Origin: Planctomycetia bacterium | Lineage (GTDB): Bacteria; Planctomycetota; Planctomycetia; Gemmatales; HRBIN36 | Reading direction: 5' to 3' | Assembly (NCBI GenBank): GCA_016795155.1 | Contig: JAEUIE010000008.1 | Location: 62,001-126,000, forward strand | Length of the DNA: 64,000 bases | Shown: positions 63,067-64,000 of the stretch, one piece after another | Layout: every line of letters starts with the position of its first letter | Numbering within the stretch: position 1 is the stretch's first letter | Position numbers and translations under genes: made by a program | Notes under the pieces: model-generated | The model's database searches: none | Told to the model about the DNA's origin: nothing | Seen by the model: the letters and a program-made list of their open reading frames with translations, nothing else

Positions 63067-63202
63067 GATGCTACTCCACGACAACCGACAGGTGGGAAAG
63101 TGAGGAAGGCAGTTATTCTAAGAGAGTGGAACAGTGGCTGCAAGTAAATCAAGGCACGCTGCAGTATGATGCAGTACCACTGGAAAAACAACTGAGTCCG
63201 AA

Positions 63203-63646
63203 TTAGACCTTTGTCGGAGCTGGTACCGTTTCTTTAGGAACGATGATCTTCGGGCCTGAATCGCTCATGAAGTACCAGAAGGCAACCACCAGGCAGACGA
63301 TCGTCAGCAGCAGGATGCCACCCACAACGGCGATTTTGACGCCGATCTCGCTTCCACCACCTCCACCGCTTTCAGAACTCTTGCTACCCTTTTTCTTTTT
63401 CTTCTTTTTGCCGGGTGGGCCTTTTGATTGCTGTGGCTGAGGCGTCACGTTCGTGGTGGGAGGCGCCATGGCACGCGTTGCCACCATGGTCTGTTGACCA
63501 GCTTTCGCAGCACCCACGGCGGCAGCACTTCGCACCCGAATGGTGATATGAGCCTGGCAGAACGGGCAGGCAATAGTTGCGGGCCCCGTCACGGGTGGAA
63601 GGGAAAACTGCTTGCGACACTTGGGACAGGCTGCTACTCGAGCCAT
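63203..63646 (-). CDS. Zinc-ribbon, poly-lysine membrane protein
   Basis: 147 residues from ATG 63646, chosen because the 29 codons upstream are not protein-like. CPKC and CPFC near the start form a zinc ribbon; a Pro/Gln/Thr linker leads to seven lysines, a Ser/Gly run (SESGGGGGSEIG), one membrane segment (IAVVGGILLLTIVCLVVAFWY) and a short tail. The layout matches the first part of the protein at 4358-5914. Function unknown. Confidence 0.75.
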   Translation of the reverse strand: MARVAACPKCRKQFSLPPVTGPATIACPFCQAHITIRVRSAAAVGAAKAGQQTMVATRAMAPPTTNVTPQPQQSKGPPGKKKKKKKGSKSSESGGGGGSEIGVKIAVVGGILLLTIVCLVVAFWYFMSDSGPKIIVPKETVPAPTKV

Positions 63647-64000
63647 GATCGTAACCGTTACGTAGAAATTCGGCCGATAATCGACTTTAGCAAGCGAATA
63701 TCGACTTGCCAAATGAAGTTGGTGAAATTTCACTCATAGAGCACAACTTTTTTCAAGTTTTGACGTCAAAAGCCTGCCTGAGAGGGTATGAATGGTGATT
63801 ATCTGCCATCCTGACATGGGTTTGGGGGAAGAGGCTAATTCTTGACAACTGCAACGACCTTGCGGGCTGTTATCCCGGGAAGCTGGTTTATGCCGATCTG
63901 TCACTCATTCTCTATTCATGGTCTGCAGATATCAAAATCTGTGCCAGCTTGTGACGAATGAATCTGCAGGGCGAATAATGTATTGGCCTCAAGCCTCACG

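Noticed and set aside
63842-63875. TTGACA box near the right edge
   Set aside because: The nearest -10-like sequence (TGTTAT) is 20 nt away, too far for a good promoter, and no gene follows in the window.

Overview
The window looks like a chromosomal segment of a planctomycete, probably a Gemmata-like lineage with moderate GC. The evidence is the mix of gene types: an ECF-type sigma factor overlapping a WD40 serine/threonine kinase, secreted proteins carrying the N-terminal LE-x-LEDR-x-x-P motif, a PEP-CTERM protein, several chaperonin paralogs, a tubulin/FtsZ-like protein, zinc-ribbon/poly-lysine/membrane proteins and many small uncharacterised genes. The assignment rests on protein families only; no 16S gene is present.

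Layout. 1-7.5 kb: 3' part of a tubulin-like gene, the rpsP-trmD-rplS ribosomal block (no rimM), a membrane protein with an NPCBM-like domain, a phosphatase-SUI1 fusion and small proteins. 7.5-16 kb: VOC protein, AraC regulator, DinB-like protein, TlpA-like thioredoxin, esterase, PLD-family protein, a REP-associated transposase (RAYT) inside its palindromic repeats, and an acyl-CoA dehydrogenase. 16-17.6 kb: two toxin-antitoxin-like pairs. 17.6-25.5 kb: sigma factor/kinase operon and a very large BNR-propeller protein with two PDZ domains inserted. 25.5-28.3 kb: an AT-rich stretch with a surface-protein gene that carries two in-frame stops. 28.5-41.2 kb: MFS transporter, two more toxin-antitoxin modules, a second AraC regulator, an alpha/beta hydrolase-zincin fusion, an FAD oxidase and argJ. 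41.2-46.9 kb: tRNA-Gly, a PEP-CTERM metalloprotease, a giant secreted beta-helix-like protein and a possible HEPN-like protein. 47.3-51.3 kb: groEL-groES-groEL. 51.3-54 kb: CPBP protease with its regulator, and a zeta-toxin gene cut off by a second RAYT/REP block. 54-64 kb: dcd, TPR protein, C45 hydrolase, MarR/GbsR regulator, DUF1624 membrane protein, a Gfo/Idh/MocA oxidoreductase and another zinc-ribbon membrane protein.

Repeats are the most distinctive non-coding content. At least four palindrome families are visible: two REP families each surrounding a different RAYT, a GC-rich hairpin family bracketing groES and ending groEL2, and a two-hairpin ~110-nt element with conserved four-base loops found three times. 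In the last family, stem changes between copies co-vary. Toxin-antitoxin modules, a truncated zeta toxin, two RAYTs and AT-rich orphan genes mark the accessory parts; the ribosomal, chaperonin, argJ and dcd genes mark the core parts. No CRISPR array, prophage, rRNA or replication origin was seen.
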